DNA of 64,000 nt, taken from Streptococcus suis S735. Lineage in GTDB: Bacteria; Bacillota; Bacilli; Lactobacillales; Streptococcaceae. Numbering within the stretch: position 1 is the first letter of the stretch; every line of letters starts with the position of its first letter. A program made the translations under genes and the position numbers. Shown one piece after another: positions 16,256 to 25,630 of the stretch. Location: contig NC_018526.1 in the NCBI RefSeq assembly GCF_000294495.1, forward strand, positions 744,001 to 808,000, given 5' to 3'. The notes below the pieces were generated by a model. It saw only the letters and a list, made by a program, of their open reading frames with translations. It was not told the origin of the DNA and did not search any database.

Positions 16256-17132
16256 GGTTGGTGGTATTCGTTTGGATAAGGCATTGTCAGATTTGACGGA
16301 TTTGTCTCGTTCGGTTGCAAATGAGCAGATTAAGGCTGGTCAGGTTTTGGTCAATGGACAGCCTAAAAAAGCTAAATATAGTGTGCAGGTTGGGGATGTT
16401 CTAACCTATCAAATTCCAGAAGTAGAAGAAATCGACTATGTTGCTGAGGATATTCCTTTAGAGATTGTCTTTCAGGACGAGGATGTTGCTGTTGTAAATA
16501 AACCTCAAGGGATGGTCGTTCATCCGTCGGCTGGTCACACGTCTGGAACGTTAGTTAATGCTCTCCTTTATCACGTAAAAGATTTGTCAGGCATCAATGG
16601 TGTCTTGCGACCAGGTATTGTCCATCGGATTGACAAGGATACATCTGGCTTGCTCATGATTGCTAAAAACGATGATGCCCATACAAAGCTTGCTGCTGAA
16701 TTGAAAGATAAGAAATCCCTTCGTAAGTATTGGGCCATTGTACACGGCAATCTACCAAACGATCGCGGAGTAATTGAGGCGCCGATTGGTCGTTCTGAAA
16801 AAGACCGCAAGAAACAAGCGGTGACTGCCAAAGGGAAAGAAGCGGTGACACGTTTTCAGGTTCTGGAGCGTTTTGGTGACTACACTTTGGTGGAATTGAC
16901 CTTGGAAACAGGACGAACTCACCAAATTCGCGTCCACATGGCTTATATTGGTCATCCGGTTGCGGGTGATGAAGCTTACGGCCCAAGGAAAACACTAAAA
17001 GGGCATGGCCAATTTCTTCATGCCAGAACGCTTGGATTTACCCATCCGAGAACTGGTGAGGTTGTTGAATTTACGGCAGAAGCGCCAGCTATTTTTCAGG
17101 AGGCACTTGAAAAACTGCGCAAGGCTGAATAA
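16239..17132 (+). CDS. RluD-type 23S rRNA pseudouridine synthase
   Basis: A 297-residue RluA/RluD family enzyme. An N-terminal S4 RNA-binding domain (about 10-70, RLDKALSDLTDLSRSVANEQI) is followed by the catalytic domain with GIVHRIDKDTSGLLMIAK around residue 135, where the Asp is the nucleophile. ETGRTHQIRVHMAYIGHPV lies near residue 225. It converts uridines of 23S rRNA to pseudouridine; E. coli RluD acts on the helix 69 loop. It overlaps lspA by 17 nt, the usual streptococcal lspA-rluD pair. Confidence 0.93.
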   Translation: MEVRVEVGGIRLDKALSDLTDLSRSVANEQIKAGQVLVNGQPKKAKYSVQVGDVLTYQIPEVEEIDYVAEDIPLEIVFQDEDVAVVNKPQGMVVHPSAGHTSGTLVNALLYHVKDLSGINGVLRPGIVHRIDKDTSGLLMIAKNDDAHTKLAAELKDKKSLRKYWAIVHGNLPNDRGVIEAPIGRSEKDRKKQAVTAKGKEAVTRFQVLERFGDYTLVELTLETGRTHQIRVHMAYIGHPVAGDEAYGPRKTLKGHGQFLHARTLGFTHPRTGEVVEFTAEAPAIFQEALEKLRKAE

Positions 17133-17153
17133 TAGTATGAAAACCTTATCATC

Positions 17154-17182
17154 TTGCCCATTTTTTCAACAAATGCTATACT
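17154..17182 (+). promoter_or_regulatory. promoter of the zinc ribbon gene
   Basis: TTGCCC (17154-17159) and TATACT (17177-17182) with 17-nt spacing. Confidence 0.65.
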
Positions 17183-17212
17183 AGAACATGAAAAATGTTA
17201 AGGAGAGTAAGA

Positions 17213-17551
17213 ATGGAAACTTTACCAAATTGTCCAAAATGTAATTCTGAATATGTCTATGAAGACGGTGCCCTCTTGGTTTGCCCTGAGTGTGCATACG
17301 AATGGAACCCAGCAGATGTAGCTGAGGAAGAAAGTGGACCTGTTGCAATTGATGCTAACGGTAATCGTTTGGCGGACGGCGATACTGTGACGCTTATCAA
17401 AGATTTGAAAGTGAAAGGGGCGCCTAAGGACCTTAAACAAGGTACACGTGTTAAAGGCATCCGTATCGTTGAAGGTGATCACAATATTGATTGTAAAATC
17501 GATGGTTTCGGTGCCATGAAGTTGAAATCTGAATTTGTTAAGAAAATCTAA
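17213..17551 (+). CDS. YjdM/PhnA-like zinc ribbon protein
   Basis: A 112-residue protein. The N-terminal zinc ribbon has two CxxC knuckles (CPKC at about residues 6-9 and CPEC at about 25-28), and a C-terminal YjdM domain includes [23 protein letters not shown]. Annotated members are named after the phn operon, but the family is widespread without phosphonate genes and its role is unclear. The ATG at 17213 has AAGGAGAG 5 nt upstream. It stands alone between its own promoter and a terminator. Confidence 0.88.
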   Translation: METLPNCPKCNSEYVYEDGALLVCPECAYEWNPADVAEEESGPVAIDANGNRLADGDTVTLIKDLKVKGAPKDLKQGTRVKGIRIVEGDHNIDCKIDGFGAMKLKSEFVKKI

Positions 17552-17557
17552 GAGAGA

Positions 17558-17578
17558 GGACTGGTTAACCAGTCTTTT
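17558..17578 (+). terminator. terminator
   Basis: GACTGGTTAACCAGTC is a perfect inverted repeat followed by TTTT. Confidence 0.75.
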
Positions 17579-17598
17579 CCTGTTTTTGAAAGGATATT

Positions 17599-18246
17599 AT
17601 GAAACATCAAAGTATTTTGTTTTACAGTAGATGCCTGTTAGCTATTTTAGCCATCACAGGTACCGCCTTAGAAATCATTAAATATTGTATCGGGATGCTC
17701 ATGTATTATACGGTACAATCTAATTTATTAGTATCTCTGTTCGCTGTCTATATGGTCTATGCCATGAGTAAGGGTGTGGATTTACAGACGTCACGTTTTC
17801 TTCGGATAAAGGCTGCTGTAACCATGTCTATCATGATTACCTGTGTAGTCTATCACTTTATGTTGGCACCTTTGGCAGACGATTTCTGGCGACTTGAAAA
17901 TCTACTCTGCCATTATATTGTTCCCTTATATTTTTTGTTAGATACCCTAATAGTAGATCGTCAGCAACAGTACAAGTGGTTTGACCCGATTTGGTGGACG
18001 CTTTTGCCTGTTCTTTACATGATTTTTGGTCTAGTGAATGGTCTTTTCATAAAAATTCCAATCCCAGATGCTAAGGACAGTCCTTTTGCTTATTTCTTTC
18101 TCAATGTCCCTAAGTATGGTTGGACCTATGTTTTGACTTATGCTGGAGTCATCTTTGTCGCCTATCTAGTCTGCGGTTTTCTATTGGCGGGACTAAAATC
18201 CATAAACCTTAAGACTTCATTGTCTTTTGGAAAAAATTCTCAGTAA
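17599..18246 (+). CDS. Pr6Pr family membrane protein
   Basis: A 215-residue integral membrane protein with about six membrane segments. YYTVQSNLLVSLFAVYMVY, CVVYHFMLAPL and NLLCHYIVPLYFLLDTLIVD contain histidines positioned as in the Pr6Pr/AIG1-like family. The substrate and role are unknown. GAAAGGATATT precedes the ATG. No partner genes are adjacent, since a terminator lies before it and a promoter for pyrR after it. Confidence 0.75.
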   Translation: MKHQSILFYSRCLLAILAITGTALEIIKYCIGMLMYYTVQSNLLVSLFAVYMVYAMSKGVDLQTSRFLRIKAAVTMSIMITCVVYHFMLAPLADDFWRLENLLCHYIVPLYFLLDTLIVDRQQQYKWFDPIWWTLLPVLYMIFGLVNGLFIKIPIPDAKDSPFAYFFLNVPKYGWTYVLTYAGVIFVAYLVCGFLLAGLKSINLKTSLSFGKNSQ

Positions 18247-18280
18247 AATCCGATAATTTCTATATTTTTTCAGAAAAAAA

Positions 18281-18309
18281 TTGTCAAGGCTGAGATTTTA
18301 TGCTATACT
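18281..18309 (+). promoter_or_regulatory. pyr operon promoter
   Basis: TTGTCA (18281-18286) and TATACT (18304-18309) with 17-nt spacing; TGC directly before the -10 is close to an extended -10. Confidence 0.8.
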
Positions 18310-18330
18310 CTGCTTAATAAATCCTTTAAA

Positions 18331-18426
18331 ACCTGTCCAGAGAGGCAGACAAGGAGTCGGATGTTAAGCAGGTTGGTTCTAACTAGCCTATATTTTCATA
18401 GTCTCCTTGTATAAGGAGACTTTTTC
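18331..18426 (+). promoter_or_regulatory. PyrR attenuator before pyrR
   Basis: The RNA contains the PyrR recognition loop CCTGTCCAGAGAGGCAGAC (18332-18350). It is followed by ACAAGGAG (18349-18356), which can pair with CTCCTTGT (18403-18410) as an antiterminator. CTCCTTGT is also the 5' half of the terminator GTCTCCTT-gtat-AAGGAGAC plus TTTTT (18401-18425). The exclusive pairings are those of the known PyrR mechanism: PyrR-UMP stabilises the first hairpin and the terminator forms. Confidence 0.88.
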
Positions 18427-18444
18427 TATACTTTTGGAGGTCTT

Positions 18445-18966
18445 ATGAAGACAAAAGAAATCGTTGACGATATGACTATGAAACGGGCAATCACCCGCAT
18501 CACTTATGAAATTATCGAACGGAATAAGAATTTGGATAATATTGTCCTTGCAGGGATTAAAACACGGGGTGTTTTCATTGCAAAGAGGATTCAGGAGAGA
18601 CTTAAGCAATTAGAGGGTATCGACGTTCCGTTGGGTGAGTTGGATACCAAACCGTTTCGAGATGACATGAAGGTAGAAGATGATACGACAAATATGACTG
18701 CCAATGTCAACGATCGTGATGTTATATTAGTAGATGATGTGCTTTATACAGGACGAACTATTCGTGCTGCTATTGACAACATAGTGTCCTTGGGCCGTCC
18801 AGCTCGTGTTAGTTTAGCGGTACTTGTGGATCGTGGACACAGGGAGTTGCCTATTCGAGCAGATTATGTTGGGAAGAATATCCCAACTAGCCGTTCTGAA
18901 GAAATCATTGTGCACATGGCTGAAATCGATGGTCAAGACGCTGTTCTTCTGGTTGAAGGTGCATAG
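18445..18966 (+). CDS. pyrR: pyrimidine operon regulator / uracil phosphoribosyltransferase
   Basis: A 173-residue bifunctional PyrR that binds UMP and the pyr mRNA and has weak uracil phosphoribosyltransferase activity. The PRPP motif [19 protein letters not shown] lies around residues 92-110, with [10 protein letters not shown] near residue 34 and [15 protein letters not shown] at the C-terminal side. TTGGAGGT precedes the ATG. It is the first gene of the pyrimidine locus and is preceded by an attenuator it should itself control. Confidence 0.96.
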
Positions 18967-19021
18967 TCGCTTCGTTTACAAATTCTCATTCTACATCTAG
19001 ATCATAAAGGTAGGTATCATC

Positions 19022-19945
19022 ATGACAATTACAAATGGTAAAGTTTCACTCAAACACTTGGTTACAATGGAGACCCTCTCAAATGAAGAAGTATTGGGAC
19101 TCATTCAACGTGGTATTGCTTTTAAACGCGGTGAAAAGGTAGAGTTAGATCGGAAGTACTATGCTTCTAACCTTTTCTTTGAGGATTCAACTCGGACGCA
19201 TAAGTCTTTTGAAATGGCAGAGCTTCGTTTGGATATGGGAATGATTGACTTTGATGCTCGTACCAGCTCAGTCAATAAGGGTGAAACCTTGTGTGATACC
19301 ATTTTGACCATGTCGGCACTTGGGGTAGACATCTGCGTGATTCGTCACTCGGAAGTGGATTATTACAAGCAATTGATTGATAGTCCTACCATTCAGACTT
19401 CAATTGTCAATGGTGGTGATGGTTCAGGTCAACACCCAAGCCAATCCCTACTTGATTTGATGACTATTTATGAAGAATTTGGAACTTTTGACGGCTTGAA
19501 GATTGCCATTGCAGGTGATATTACACACTCACGGGTTGCTAAGTCCAATATGCAAATTTTGAAGCGTCTGGGAGCTGAGATTTTCTTTGCTGGACCGGAG
19601 GAATGGTACGCAGAGGAATTTGACGTCTATGGTCAGCATTTGAATATTGATGATATTGTGGAAACGGTAGATGTACTGATGTTGCTCCGTGTGCAACACG
19701 AGCGTCATGATGGTGATGGTGGTTTTTCTAAAGAAACTTATAACCGTTTGCATGGTTTAACAGAGGAGCGCTACAAACGCTTGAAAGATACTGCAATTGT
19801 TATGCATCCTGCCCCTGTTAACCGCGATGTTGAGATTGATGATTCTCTAGTTGAAGCACCCAAATCACGTATTGTCCGTCAAATGCAGAATGGTGTATTT
19901 GTCCGGATGGCGATTTTGGAAGCAATTGTCAATGGCAAGGCTTAA
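19022..19945 (+). CDS. pyrB: aspartate carbamoyltransferase, catalytic chain
   Basis: A 307-residue enzyme joining carbamoyl phosphate and aspartate to N-carbamoyl-aspartate, the first committed step of pyrimidine synthesis. It shows the carbamoyl-phosphate motif [19 protein letters not shown] around residue 50, [17 protein letters not shown] near residue 140 and [12 protein letters not shown] near residue 260. No regulatory chain gene is present, as usual in Firmicutes. It lies 55 nt after pyrR, and no pyrP permease gene intervenes. AAAGGTAGG precedes the ATG. Confidence 0.97.
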
Positions 19946-20010
19946 AAGTAAGCTGTTCAGGTATCTTAGAACTGAGCAGTTAGAAATTTGTTAGACTTAT
20001 CTTATTTAAT

Positions 20011-20028
20011 GTCGCCCAGAGAGGCGAC
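20011..20028 (+). promoter_or_regulatory. PyrR-type binding hairpin before carA
   Basis: GTCGC (20011-20015) pairs with GCGAC (20024-20028) around loop CCAGAGAG, the core of the PyrR recognition loop seen also before pyrR. The hairpin ends 6 nt before the AAAGGAG at 20035-20041. A lower stem TTATT/AATAG extends it towards that site. I find no intrinsic terminator downstream in this leader. Confidence 0.7.
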
Positions 20029-20034
20029 GAATAG

Positions 20035-20192
20035 AAAGGAGAAGGTACAGGTTCGAGTAAGATTTGATTTTTATATTCGAACACGCCCTAAGGACTGTGT
20101 GAAAAAGATAAATATCGACTTGACGCCTATAGCGTCGGCGCCGAATTTCCTATTTTCACTTTGTCCTTTTAACGGGCTTTGTATCATAGATT
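20035..20192 (+). promoter_or_regulatory. carA leader: three-way junction between Shine-Dalgarno and start codon
   Basis: AAAGGAG (20035-20041) is the only good ribosome binding site. From there to the ATG the RNA can fold as follows: closing helix GGTACA/TGTATC (20044-20049/20180-20185); hairpin 1 GTTCGAGTA/TATTCGAAC (20051-20059/20074-20082); and a long hairpin 2. Hairpin 2 has GCCC/GGGC, AAGGAC/GTCCTT, GTGAAAA/TTTTCAC (20099-20105/20153-20159) and an apical GACGC/GCGTC (20122-20126/20132-20136). With the junction closed only 2 + 7 nt separate the Shine-Dalgarno from the ATG. Confidence 0.6.
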
Positions 20193-21272
20193 ATGTCAAA
20201 AAGACGTTTAATTTTGGAAAATGGCACTATTTTTGAGGGGGAGGCCTTCGGTGCTGATATTGATGTGACTGGTGAGTTGGTTTTCTCAACTGGGATGACA
20301 GGTTATCAGGAATCCATCACGGACCAGTCTTATAATGGTCAGATTTTAACCTTTACCTATCCCTTGGTAGGAAATTACGGGATTAACCGTGATGATTTCG
20401 AGTCGATCAAACCGACTTGTAAGGGAGTGGTTGTTAGCGAGTGGGCTCGTCGAGCAAGTAATTGGCGTAACCAGATGACTTTGGATGAATTTTTAAAGGC
20501 TAAGAAAATTCCAGCAATTTCTGGAATTGACACACGCGCCCTAACTAAAATTATTCGTCAGCACGGGACCATGAAGGCGACATTGGCAAATGTTGGTGAT
20601 TCCGTTGAGCATTTGACAGACCAGTTGAGAGCGACTGTTTTGCCAACCAACAACATCCAGCAAGTATCGACAAAAACAGCCTATCCTGCACCTGGAGTTG
20701 GACGTAGTGTTGTTTTGGTTGATTTTGGATTGAAACATTCTATTCTTAGAGAGTTAGCCAAGCGTGATTGCAATGTGACAGTTGTCCCTTATGATACGAC
20801 TGCTGAAGAAATTCTTGCCCTCAATCCAGACGGTGTCATGCTTTCAAACGGTCCTGGTAACCCAGATGATGTTCCAGAAGCTTTGGACATGATTCGGGGC
20901 ATTCTCGGAAAAATTCCAATTTTTGGTATCTGTATGGGGCACCAACTCTTTGCTAAAGCAAATGGGGCAACGACTTATAAAATGAAGTTTGGTCACCGTG
21001 GTTTCAACCATGCTGTTCGTGAAATTGCGACAGGTCGAGTGGACTTTACCAGTCAGAACCACGGTTATGCAGTGGCTCGTGAAGATTTACCTGAATGTTT
21101 AATGATTACTCATGAAGAAATCAATGACAAATCAGTAGAAGGGGTACGCCACAAGTACTATCCAGGTTTCTCTGTTCAATTCCACCCAGATGCTGCACCT
21201 GGTCCACATGATGCCAGCTATTTGTTTGACGAATTTATGGAATTGATGGATTCGTTTAAAAAAGGGCAGTAA
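20193..21272 (+). CDS. carA: carbamoyl-phosphate synthase small subunit
   Basis: The 359-residue glutaminase subunit, releasing ammonia from glutamine and channelling it to CarB. The N-terminal CPSase domain (about 1-150) includes [19 protein letters not shown]. The class I amidotransferase domain has SNGPGNPDD and the nucleophilic cysteine in [13 protein letters not shown] near residue 245. The triad region reads [12 protein letters not shown], with Asp where the E. coli enzyme has Glu. Initiation must use the distant AAAGGAG or no Shine-Dalgarno at all. Confidence 0.96.
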   Translation: MSKRRLILENGTIFEGEAFGADIDVTGELVFSTGMTGYQESITDQSYNGQILTFTYPLVGNYGINRDDFESIKPTCKGVVVSEWARRASNWRNQMTLDEFLKAKKIPAISGIDTRALTKIIRQHGTMKATLANVGDSVEHLTDQLRATVLPTNNIQQVSTKTAYPAPGVGRSVVLVDFGLKHSILRELAKRDCNVTVVPYDTTAEEILALNPDGVMLSNGPGNPDDVPEALDMIRGILGKIPIFGICMGHQLFAKANGATTYKMKFGHRGFNHAVREIATGRVDFTSQNHGYAVAREDLPECLMITHEEINDKSVEGVRHKYYPGFSVQFHPDAAPGPHDASYLFDEFMELMDSFKKGQ

Positions 21273-21428
21273 GGCTTAACTACTATCGAGCTAAACCTTA
21301 CTGCGTCGGTCAGAGCAAGTCGGACTTCATGCTAACGCATGTGTCCTCCTACGCAAAGTCCAATGGGACCTTTGCTAACTCTGACACTAGTTTAGAATTT
21401 CAATTATTATCGAATTGAGATTCTAAAC
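21266..21428 (+). promoter_or_regulatory. structured carA-carB intergenic RNA
   Basis: The 359-nt gap between carA and carB has no gene. Its first part can fold into three elements. GCAGTAAGG/CCTTACTGC (21266-21274/21296-21304) encloses the carA stop codon. A branched element closed by GTCAGAG/CTCTGAC (21309-21315/21379-21385) carries two inner hairpins. A long hairpin GTTTAGAAT/ATTCTAAAC (21390-21398/21420-21428) follows. None has a following T run, so these look like processing, stability or regulatory structures rather than a terminator. The rest of the gap is the carB leader. Confidence 0.5.
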
Positions 21429-21449
21429 GTCGGACTTATCTTATTTAAT

Positions 21450-21467
21450 GTCGCTCAGAGAGGCGAC
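21450..21467 (+). promoter_or_regulatory. PyrR-type binding hairpin before carB
   Basis: GTCGC (21450-21454) pairs with GCGAC (21463-21467) around loop TCAGAGAG, the same element as before carA with one loop change. It again ends 6 nt before an AAAGGAG (21474-21480). Confidence 0.7.
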
Positions 21468-21473
21468 GAATAG

Positions 21474-21631
21474 AAAGGAGAAGGTACAGGTTCGAATAAG
21501 ATTTGATTTTCATATTCGAACACGCCCTAAGGACTGTGCGAAAAAGATAAACGTCGTCTTGATGCTTGAAGCATCAGCGTCGTGTTTCCTATTTTCGCTT
21601 TGTCCTCTTAACGGGCTTTGTATCATACATT
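21474..21631 (+). promoter_or_regulatory. carB leader: second copy of the three-way junction leader
   Basis: Same length as the carA leader with no gaps. The pairs are kept by compensatory changes: hairpin 1 GTTCGAATA/TATTCGAAC (G-U in carA becomes A-U), GCGAAAA/TTTTCGC (GTG/CAC in carA), and apical GATGC/GCATC (GACGC/GCGTC in carA). The closing helix GGTACA/TGTATC (21483-21488/21619-21624) and the 2 + 7 nt geometry are identical. No nearer Shine-Dalgarno exists. Confidence 0.6.
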
Positions 21632-24600
21632 ATGCCAAAACGTACGGATATTAAGAAAATAATGGTGATTGGGTCTGGTCCGATTGTGATTGGTCAGGCT
21701 GCGGAGTTTGATTATGCTGGGACTCAGGCTTGTTTAGCCTTGAAGGAAGAAGGTTACAGTGTGGTCTTGGTCAATTCAAACCCTGCGACCATTATGACAG
21801 ACAAGGAAATAGCAGACAAGGTTTATATTGAGCCAATTACGCTTGAATTTGTCACACGGATTTTACGGAAGGAGCGTCCAGATGCTTTCTTGCCAACTCT
21901 TGGTGGTCAGACTGGTCTCAACATGGCCATGGAATTGTCTAAGGCTGGTATTTTAGATGAGCTTGGAGTTGAGTTGTTGGGAACTAAACTGTCTGCAATT
22001 GATCAGGCAGAGGACCGCGACCTCTTCAAACAACTCATGGAAGATCTCAATCAGCCTATTCCTGAGTCAACGATTGTGACAACAGTTGATGAGGCTTTGG
22101 AATTTGCTGCTGAAATTGGTTATCCTGTCATTGTTCGACCAGCCTTCACGCTGGGTGGTACTGGCGGTGGTATGTGTGCCAATGAAGAAGAACTACGTGA
22201 AATAGCAGAAAATGGTCTAAAATTGTCACCAGTGACTCAGTGTTTGATTGAGCGTTCCATTGCTGGTTTCAAAGAAATTGAATACGAAGTGATGCGGGAT
22301 GCGGCTGACAATGCCTTGGTCGTATGTAACATGGAAAACTTTGACCCTGTGGGAATTCATACAGGAGATTCTATCGTATTTGCCCCAACGCAGACGCTTT
22401 CGGATATTGAAAACCAGATGTTGCGTGATGCCAGTCTCAGCATTATTCGCGCCCTCAAAATCGAAGGTGGCTGTAATGTGCAGTTGGCATTGGATCCACA
22501 TAGTTTCAAATATTATGTCATTGAAGTAAACCCACGTGTGTCCCGTTCGTCTGCCTTGGCATCCAAAGCGACAGGTTATCCTATTGCCAAATTGGCAGCA
22601 AAAATTGCGGTTGGCTTGACCTTGGATGAAATGGTGAACCCTGTTACAGGAACAACCTATGCCATGTTTGAACCAGCTCTTGACTACGTTGTGGCAAAAA
22701 TTCCACGTTTCCCATTTGATAAGTTTGAAAAAGGGGAACGCCGCCTTGGAACGCAGATGAAGGCAACTGGGGAGGTCATGGCCATTGGGCGTAATATCGA
22801 AGAAAGTCTGCTCAAGGCCTGCCGTTCTTTAGAAATCGGTGTTTACCACAATGAAATGCCAGAACTCAGCCAAGTGACAGATGACCAATTGGTTGAAAAG
22901 ATTGTCAAGGCACAGGATGATCGACTCTTCTATCTTTCAGAAGCCCTTCGACGTGGCTATACCGTAGAAGAACTGGCTCAATTGACGAAGATTGATCTTT
23001 TCTTCCTTGATAAGCTGCTTCATATCTTAGAAATCGAGCAGGAATTGGCAACGAATTTTGATAATATTGATTTATTGAAAAAAGCCAAGAAATACGGTTT
23101 TGCAGACCGCAAGATTGCGGAACTCTGGGGACGGACAGAATCCTACATTCGTCAACTGCGGACAGAACACAAGATTGTCCCCGTTTACAAGATGGTAGAT
23201 ACTTGTGCGGCTGAGTTTGAAAGTGCTACACCTTATTTCTATTCAACTTATGAGTGGGAAAATGAGTCCATCCGTTCGGAGAAAGAATCTGTTTTGGTGC
23301 TGGGTTCTGGTCCAATTCGTATCGGACAGGGTGTGGAGTTTGACTATGCGACGGTACATTCTGTCAAGGCCATTCAGGCAGCTGGCTACGAGGCCATTAT
23401 TATGAACTCAAACCCTGAAACTGTGTCAACTGAGTTTTCGGTTTCGGACAAGCTTTATTTCGAGCCGTTGACCTTGGAAGATGTTTTGAATGTGATCGAC
23501 CTTGAGAAACCAAAAGGGGTTATCGTTCAGTTCGGTGGCCAGACGGCTATCAATTTGGCAGAGCCATTGGCCAAAGCAGGCATTCCAATCTTGGGGACAC
23601 AGGTGGCGGATTTGGATAGAGCTGAAGACAGGGATTTATTTGAAAAAGCCCTGAAAGACCTAGGGATTCCACAGCCACCAGGCCAAACCGCAACCAACGA
23701 AGAGGAAGCTCTTGAAGCGGCCCGCAAAATTGGTTTCCCGGTACTTGTTCGTCCATCATATGTTTTGGGCGGTCGTGCTATGGAGATTGTCGAAAATGAA
23801 GAGGACTTACGTTCTTATATGAGAACTGCGGTCAAGGCTTCGCCAGAGCACCCAGTTTTGGTGGATTCTTACATCGTCGGTCGTGAGTGTGAAGTGGATG
23901 CTATTTCAGATGGTAAGGATGTCTTGATTCCGGGTATTATGGAGCATATCGAGCGCGCTGGGGTTCACTCAGGTGACTCGATGGCCGTTTATCCGCCACA
24001 AACCTTGTCCAAAGAAGTGCAGGCGACCATTGCAGACTACACCAAACGCTTGGCAATCGGTCTCAACTGTATCGGTATGATGAATATCCAGTTTATCATC
24101 AAGGATGAAACGGTCTATGTGATTGAGGTCAATCCTCGTGCCAGTCGTACGGTTCCATTCTTGTCCAAAGTCACAGACATTCCAATGGCTCAGGTTGCAA
24201 CCAAATTGATTTTGGGACAAAGCCTTGCGGAACTTGGCTACCAAGACGGTCTTTATCCTGAGAGCAACCAAGTGCACGTCAAGGCACCGGTCTTCTCGTT
24301 CACGAAACTAGCTAAAGTTGACAGTTTGTTAGGACCAGAGATGAAGTCAACCGGTGAGATTATGGGGTCAGACTTGACACTGGAAAAAGCGCTTTATAAG
24401 GCTTTCGAGGCAAGTTATCAGCACCTGGCTGAGTTTGGCAACGTTGTCTTTACCATTGCGGATGAAGACAAGGAAGAAGTGCTTGGTCTGGCTCAACGTT
24501 TCTATGAACTTGGTTATGGCCTACTGGCCACGGCAGGAACAGCCACCTTTCTAACAGAAAATGGACTTGCTGTAACAACTGTTGGTAAATTAGGCGATGA

Positions 24601-24811
24601 TTCCTGTCCAGATATTCCTAGTCTTGTTCGGGCAGGTAAGGTTCAGGCTATTATCAATACGGTTGGTAAAAAACGGGTGGCAGATGGTGACGGTCAAGTC
24701 ATTCGAAGCTCTGCTATTGAAGGAGGAATTCCGCTCTTTACGGCCCTCGATACAGCAGAAGCTATGGTCAAAGTGCTGGAGAGTCGTAGCTTCATGACAC
24801 AGGCTATATAG
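21632..24811 (+). CDS. carB: carbamoyl-phosphate synthase large subunit
   Basis: A 1059-residue synthetase making carbamoyl phosphate from bicarbonate, ammonia and two ATP, feeding pyrimidine and arginine synthesis. It has two homologous ATP-grasp halves. Each begins with a Rossmann-like segment ([19 protein letters not shown] near residue 12; [19 protein letters not shown] near residue 558) and contains an ATP-grasp metal motif ([39 protein letters not shown]). The C-terminal MGS-like allosteric domain begins at about residue 930. [14 protein letters not shown] is the family start; the frame is open further up but without a start that has a ribosome binding site. Confidence 0.97.
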   Translation: MPKRTDIKKIMVIGSGPIVIGQAAEFDYAGTQACLALKEEGYSVVLVNSNPATIMTDKEIADKVYIEPITLEFVTRILRKERPDAFLPTLGGQTGLNMAMELSKAGILDELGVELLGTKLSAIDQAEDRDLFKQLMEDLNQPIPESTIVTTVDEALEFAAEIGYPVIVRPAFTLGGTGGGMCANEEELREIAENGLKLSPVTQCLIERSIAGFKEIEYEVMRDAADNALVVCNMENFDPVGIHTGDSIVFAPTQTLSDIENQMLRDASLSIIRALKIEGGCNVQLALDPHSFKYYVIEVNPRVSRSSALASKATGYPIAKLAAKIAVGLTLDEMVNPVTGTTYAMFEPALDYVVAKIPRFPFDKFEKGERRLGTQMKATGEVMAIGRNIEESLLKACRSLEIGVYHNEMPELSQVTDDQLVEKIVKAQDDRLFYLSEALRRGYTVEELAQLTKIDLFFLDKLLHILEIEQELATNFDNIDLLKKAKKYGFADRKIAELWGRTESYIRQLRTEHKIVPVYKMVDTCAAEFESATPYFYSTYEWENESIRSEKESVLVLGSGPIRIGQGVEFDYATVHSVKAIQAAGYEAIIMNSNPETVSTEFSVSDKLYFEPLTLEDVLNVIDLEKPKGVIVQFGGQTAINLAEPLAKAGIPILGTQVADLDRAEDRDLFEKALKDLGIPQPPGQTATNEEEALEAARKIGFPVLVRPSYVLGGRAMEIVENEEDLRSYMRTAVKASPEHPVLVDSYIVGRECEVDAISDGKDVLIPGIMEHIERAGVHSGDSMAVYPPQTLSKEVQATIADYTKRLAIGLNCIGMMNIQFIIKDETVYVIEVNPRASRTVPFLSKVTDIPMAQVATKLILGQSLAELGYQDGLYPESNQVHVKAPVFSFTKLAKVDSLLGPEMKSTGEIMGSDLTLEKALYKAFEASYQHLAEFGNVVFTIADEDKEEVLGLAQRFYELGYGLLATAGTATFLTENGLAVTTVGKLGDDSCPDIPSLVRAGKVQAIINTVGKKRVADGDGQVIRSSAIEGGIPLFTALDTAEAMVKVLESRSFMTQAI

Positions 24812-24819
24812 AAGATACT

Positions 24820-24853
24820 ATCAGGATGAGCTTTGAATTCGTCCTGATTTTTT
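24820..24853 (+). terminator. carB terminator
   Basis: ATCAGGA pairs with TCCTGAT, with an inner GA/TTC extension, followed by TTTTTTG. Confidence 0.85.
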
Positions 24854-24868
24854 GATATACTGAAGAGT

Positions 24869-25630
24869 ATGAAAATGATTGTAACAACTAGTCTTGGGAT
24901 GGATGAGGGGCTGGTCTATAGGGCTAGACGGATTGCCAGTGAACTGGGAATTGAATACAAGGAAAGAAAGAAGCAGTCGGTTGGAAAAATGTTAGGTACC
25001 TACGAGGCTGTCTTGGTTCTTTATAAGGATAAATTGATACTAGAGCAGAGGGGTGGGCAGGTTTTATTTTTCCACCCAGATACTGCCATGTTGCGGATTA
25101 AGTCTGGAAGAGATCCGCTTTTAGAATTACTTGGAAAAGAAAAACAATCAATAATAGACTGTACTATGGGCTTGGGATCTGATAGCATTGTGTTAGCAAG
25201 TGCCGGTCATCGGGTGACAGCCTTGGAAAGTTCTAAGCTAGTGCACTTTATTGTGAGTCGAGGTTTACAGGATTTTGATAGTGGGCTGCAAGAGGTCAAT
25301 CGAGCCATGAAATCTATTCAGACAATTTGGACAGATAGTTTGACTTATTTGAAAGGGCAAATAGATAAGTCTGTTGATGTCATTTACTTTGATCCCATGT
25401 TTTCAGAAGAAATCAAGGAATCACAAAATCTTTCTGGCTTGTCTACTTTGGCTGACAGAAGCCGTTTAACGGAGGAAATTGTATCTGAGGCTAAACGAGT
25501 AGCTAGGAAGAAATTGATAATAAAGGCTCATTTTCGAGATCAGGTCTTTGAAGAATTTGGCTTTAAACGTCATGTCAGACCCAATCAAAAATTTCACTAC
25601 GGAGAAATTATTTTGGAGGAGGAAGTATGA
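24869..25630 (+). CDS. class I SAM-dependent methyltransferase (RsmJ-like)
   Basis: A 253-residue protein. The C-terminal Rossmann methyltransferase fold has the SAM loop [26 protein letters not shown] at about residues 91-116 and the acceptor motif [11 protein letters not shown] near residue 170, of the DPMF type seen in the RsmJ/SAM_MT family of 16S rRNA guanine-N2 methyltransferases. The N-terminal region is basic. The substrate is not proven by sequence. A second ATG at 24875 has better spacing from GAAGAG and may be the true start. It overlaps pcp by 4 nt. Confidence 0.8.
   Translation: MKMIVTTSLGMDEGLVYRARRIASELGIEYKERKKQSVGKMLGTYEAVLVLYKDKLILEQRGGQVLFFHPDTAMLRIKSGRDPLLELLGKEKQSIIDCTMGLGSDSIVLASAGHRVTALESSKLVHFIVSRGLQDFDSGLQEVNRAMKSIQTIWTDSLTYLKGQIDKSVDVIYFDPMFSEEIKESQNLSGLSTLADRSRLTEEIVSEAKRVARKKLIIKAHFRDQVFEEFGFKRHVRPNQKFHYGEIILEEEV

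Noticed and set aside
20193..20193. An alternative carA or carB start codon with a nearer ribosome binding site
   Set aside because: The family N-termini ([19 protein letters not shown] and [15 protein letters not shown]) begin exactly at the called ATGs, and no internal start has a Shine-Dalgarno.
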